DNA of 64,000 nt from Neostapfia colusana (Eukaryota > Streptophyta > Magnoliopsida > Poales > Poaceae): assembly GCA_030760725.1 (NCBI GenBank), contig JASWHV010000013.1, positions 33,948,699 to 34,012,698 on the forward strand. Direction: 5' to 3'. Positions 61,156 through 64,000 of the stretch are shown here, piece by piece. The notes below the pieces were generated by a model. The model saw only the letters and a list, made by a program, of their open reading frames with translations, did no database searches and was not told the DNA's origin. A program made the position numbers and the translations under genes. Within the stretch, counting starts at the first letter, position 1. Each line of letters begins with the position of its first letter.

Positions 61156-62640
61156 CTGTAAAAATATATTTGATAACTGTCAAATATTTATTTAAACAGT
61201 AAACCATTAAGTTATAACATAAGACATGTCATTGAACCCATAAAACTTGGAAACATAGTTCAAATTTTTAAACAAATTTGACTGCTGATCTGCTGTTCAA
61301 CCTGACAGCCCTGATCAGTTTCCATCTCAACCTGATTTAGGCCATTCTAAAGGCAAAACCAATTCTGGAACTCAACCCGAAAGTTAAAGCTAACTTCAAT
61401 AGCTTTCAAGAAAGTATTTGATTGGCCTAAGATCTGTCCTGGTTCAAAAGTTATGAGAGGTCAAAGTTAACAGAATTTCTGGAGAAAATTTGACAGCACC
61501 TCCCTGCTTTAGGTACTGATTTGATCCAAGAATTCCAGTTAATTATGCTTCCAATCTGACAAAACTTTCTGTTACAAAGTTGTAACCCATCTCATAAGAT
61601 TTCCAGAACTACCTCATTTTCTATTTTTAGATTTTTATGCAGGAAGATATGCTAAATTTACAGAGAGTTTACAGAGAGTCTTTGCTCTGCCCTGTTTTCT
61701 GGACAGTTTCAACTCTACTGCATTTTTCGATTGGTTAAGGGATGAAACACCTCTGGACCTCAACAGAAGAGTTGTAAAGCTCTTCCAAAGCTTTCCGGAA
61801 TTGTATCAAATGACCCCAACCTCGAAATATCTCAATCTCTAACCTCTGATTAACTTCAGCCTTAATTCAGCTGAAAACAGAGTGCTCTGTCCTTAGCAAC
61901 CTATAAGTTGAAAACTTTTTAACTTTGAATCTCCTGATTAAGGGAAGGGGTTACAGCAAGGTTTTACTACTTTGGATCAAAACCTTCAAGTTTTAAATGA
62001 AGTTTTTCATTTAGTGGGGTGTGACGTCGATGCGTCACCAGATCATGTCGGTACTACGTCCTCACAAAGAAAAACCTATACCGGACTTAGCCGGCTTCGT
62101 TAATTCAGTGGCACTAAACGTCACTCACACACGGATGCTACACGTCTACTGTTTCATGGTTAGACTACCTGCAGAAACCCAAACAATCGTCAGACTCGGC
62201 TGCACACCGAGCCCGGTACCATACAGTTCGTACACCCGGCCGTCATCACTCGCCCGGATGTTCTCAAGCCAAACACGCCTTGAGTTACGTGTTCACGTTT
62301 CAGACCACGTGACGGGGTCTCCCAAATTGCACCACGCACGACAGGGACAGACGTTGCTCGAATACCCCAAACGACATAAAGAGTCGTAGAGGATACCAAA
62401 GCAGGTCGGATTACCTGCCACCCCTGGGGCTCCACCCTTCAGCTTGTGCGCACTGGTGGACAGCGCTTACGTGCACCCCCCAAAACATAAACGTCATGAG
62501 ATGCATGATTTTCTGACATAGTCAAATAGTTTAGTATGCCACTTTATATACACTAATAACATCCTTATACGAGCTACTAACTCGTTCCTCACTGGATTTT
62601 TGAAAAAGAAGCCCTTTTTAGTGCGTTAGACCTCAAGCGA
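61156..62640 (-). other. Long leader of E7 between PBS and upstream ORF
   Basis: About 1.5 kb with no convincing frame, far longer than the leaders of families A (about 200 b) and C (about 400 b). A short imperfect palindrome around GTGACGTCGATGCGTCAC lies at 62020-62038, and base composition changes there from AT-rich to balanced. A packaging or splicing function, or an unrecognised old insertion, are both possible. Confidence 0.4.
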
Positions 62641-62652
62641 GCTCTGATACCA
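62641..62652 (-). other. Primer-binding site of E7 (initiator Met tRNA)
   Basis: TGGTATCAGAGC on the minus strand, four bases inside the 5' LTR end at 62657. Confidence 0.9.
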
Positions 62653-62656
62653 ACGC

Positions 62657-64000
62657 TGAAACGACCCCACGGTCTTGTCTAGCCAGGATCACGCTGAGGG
62701 GTGCTGCGTTGCACAACACCGGATAACACACATCAAAGGTACAAAGCGGAAGCAAAACTTTTATTACATAAAGTAGTTTATGAACATTTGTACATTAAAA
62801 TAAGTCCAGTCTACACACACGGGCGTAGACTACGCATCAAGTTCACGTTCAGCCCATGAACATGTCCTTGCTAGCACACACGCACACTAACACGGCGGCG
62901 TGCCCGACTCCCACTCGACGGGGTTCCCCTCCTGGGGTTCCGTCTCCTCTTCGGGAGTCCCTTCCTCATAGAACCCTGCAAAAGCTTCAAACACAAGCAG
63001 TGAGCACGAAGGCTCAGCAAGTCTGACCCGTCTCCTCTAAACATGGAACTTCTACATGAGGGGTGATGGGTACATGAGGTAAAACCATTTGCAAAGGACT
63101 CGCCTAATTATTGGGACCTTACTTTCAAATTTTAGCAGCAGGTTGTGGAGAACCTTACGCTAAGGCACATGAGAGAGCCGCAATCAAACAAGAAATGCAT
63201 TGCTCTCATGTACTTTGCCCAAAGATGAAAGGAACTTTAATTAGCTCTAGACTATAGCAAATCATTAACAATCAAGTCCGTCTTTCAATCAGCAACATTT
63301 TAACATGTAACTAGCCTGTTCTTTCTATGTCACGGTACAGTGAACAAGTGGTACTCACTGACCGCGAGGGACGGAGATTATAATCGATTTACACCTGCAG
63401 GGTTACCCGAATAACCCGTCACGTACGCCTGTACTCGATGTTGCCTACAGCAATCATCACGGACGCCGTACGCAACTACCTTTCACCTGTTAGCTAAATG
63501 TTGAACTGGTCCCATCATCCGGAGCAAGAGGTCTCTGCACGCGCATCTCAGTGCCGCCATCCGATTTACACCTCGAGCTCTCAACCTACCCTCTGAACGA
63601 CCAGCTATGCCTCAACACCCAGCTACCCGAGTTACATCGGTTTCCCGGTTCCCATATAGCCGGTAGGTCTTCGGTACTGTTCTAGCTTGTTCAACAGGCC
63701 CGCACACGGCTCGGTCCTCAACCGATGCAAGCGGAGCTATAGCACACAGGCCCCCAAAGTCCTGCTGCCCTTACCCTCCGCTCGGTCTCATCTTTCTTGC
63801 CATGTGTATCATGTGCTATCTGTACCCGAGTCGAGTGCCTCTAGCCTATGCTCTCGAGTAGTTCCAACTACTCGACTTGTATCGAATCCTACACTATCGT
63901 AGCATTGCAGTAGCTAACGGGGTTTGCAATCCTAAACCCAACCCATGGTTTTCTTGGCTATGCAGATGGGTTTCAACAAGACTCTAATGCAAGGAATAAG
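62657..64000 (-). repeat. E7 5' LTR, 3' part (continues beyond window)
   Basis: On the minus strand it ends in CGTGGGGTCGTTTCA at 62657. 63031-64000 matches the E7 3' LTR at 29882-30852. The 62657-63030 segment has no counterpart in the truncated 3' LTR but resembles the E6 end at 23359. No gene is seen. Confidence 0.9.

Larger units (their letters stand above)
29882..64000 (-). mobile_element. E7: family-D Ty3/gypsy element, host of E8 and E9
   Basis: One minus-strand element split by two insertions: 5' LTR (62657 to beyond the window), PBS, long leader, upstream ORF, gag (59938-59512 resuming at 48594), pol, polypurine tract, and 3' LTR (44401-44153 resuming at 33299-29882). Coding registers and target-site duplications on both sides of each insertion show it was continuous. 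The 3' LTR is cut at 29882 and joined to E5. The frame is broken in many places. Without insertions about 12 kb lies in the window. Confidence 0.9.

Overview
This window is plant nuclear DNA made entirely, as far as I can see, of nested LTR retrotransposons of the Ty3/gypsy superfamily. I find no cellular gene, rRNA or tRNA gene. Very large LTRs (about 3 to 4.3 kb), primer-binding sites matching initiator-Met tRNA (TGGTATCAGAGCC), a chromodomain after the integrase, and an extra reading frame upstream of gag in two families all suggest chromoviruses of the Tekay/Del type. A repeat-rich grass chromosome fits best, but the species cannot be told from the sequence. I use local names: family A (LTR about 3.5 kb, TGTAACACC...GTGACA, extra ORF before gag), family C (LTR about 3.0 kb, TGTGACACC...GTCACA, no extra ORF) and family D (LTR about 4 kb, TGTAA...GTTTCA, extra ORF before gag).

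Layout from left to right. E1 (1-6972, minus) is a family-A element entering from the left edge, with broken gag-pol, an intact upstream ORF and a full 5' LTR. E2 (6973-19341, plus) is a second family-A element abutting E1 head to head; its 5' LTR lacks its first 398 bp, best explained by E1 having inserted into it. E2 itself sits in E3 (19342-21422, minus), a decayed family-D-like pol fragment. E4 (21423-23114, plus) is the first part of a family-D LTR inserted in E3. E5 (23115-23358 and 27671-29880, minus) is a truncated family-A LTR inserted in E4, and E6 (23359-27670, minus) is a solo family-D-like LTR inserted in E5 with a perfect CCATG target duplication.

From about 29882 to the right edge the host is E7, one long minus-strand family-D element: 5' LTR 62657 to beyond 64000, upstream ORF, gag, pol, and a 3' LTR ending at 29882 in a rearrangement junction. 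Two plus-strand family-C elements are inserted in it: E8 (33300-44152) in the 3' LTR with perfect AAAGG duplications, and E9 (48595-59511) in gag with perfect CGGAT duplications. E8 is the youngest-looking element, with one uninterrupted 1491-codon gag-pol frame and LTRs differing by roughly 1.5 % by eye.

The genes are those of the retrotransposon cycle: Gag (capsid and zinc knuckle), protease, reverse transcriptase, RNase H, integrase and chromodomain. Only E8 gag-pol and the two family-A upstream ORFs are open from end to end; E8 still carries suspicious substitutions at conserved RT and integrase positions. The least explained parts are the upstream ORFs of families A and D and a tandem array of G-box/ABRE-like motifs in the family-C LTR.
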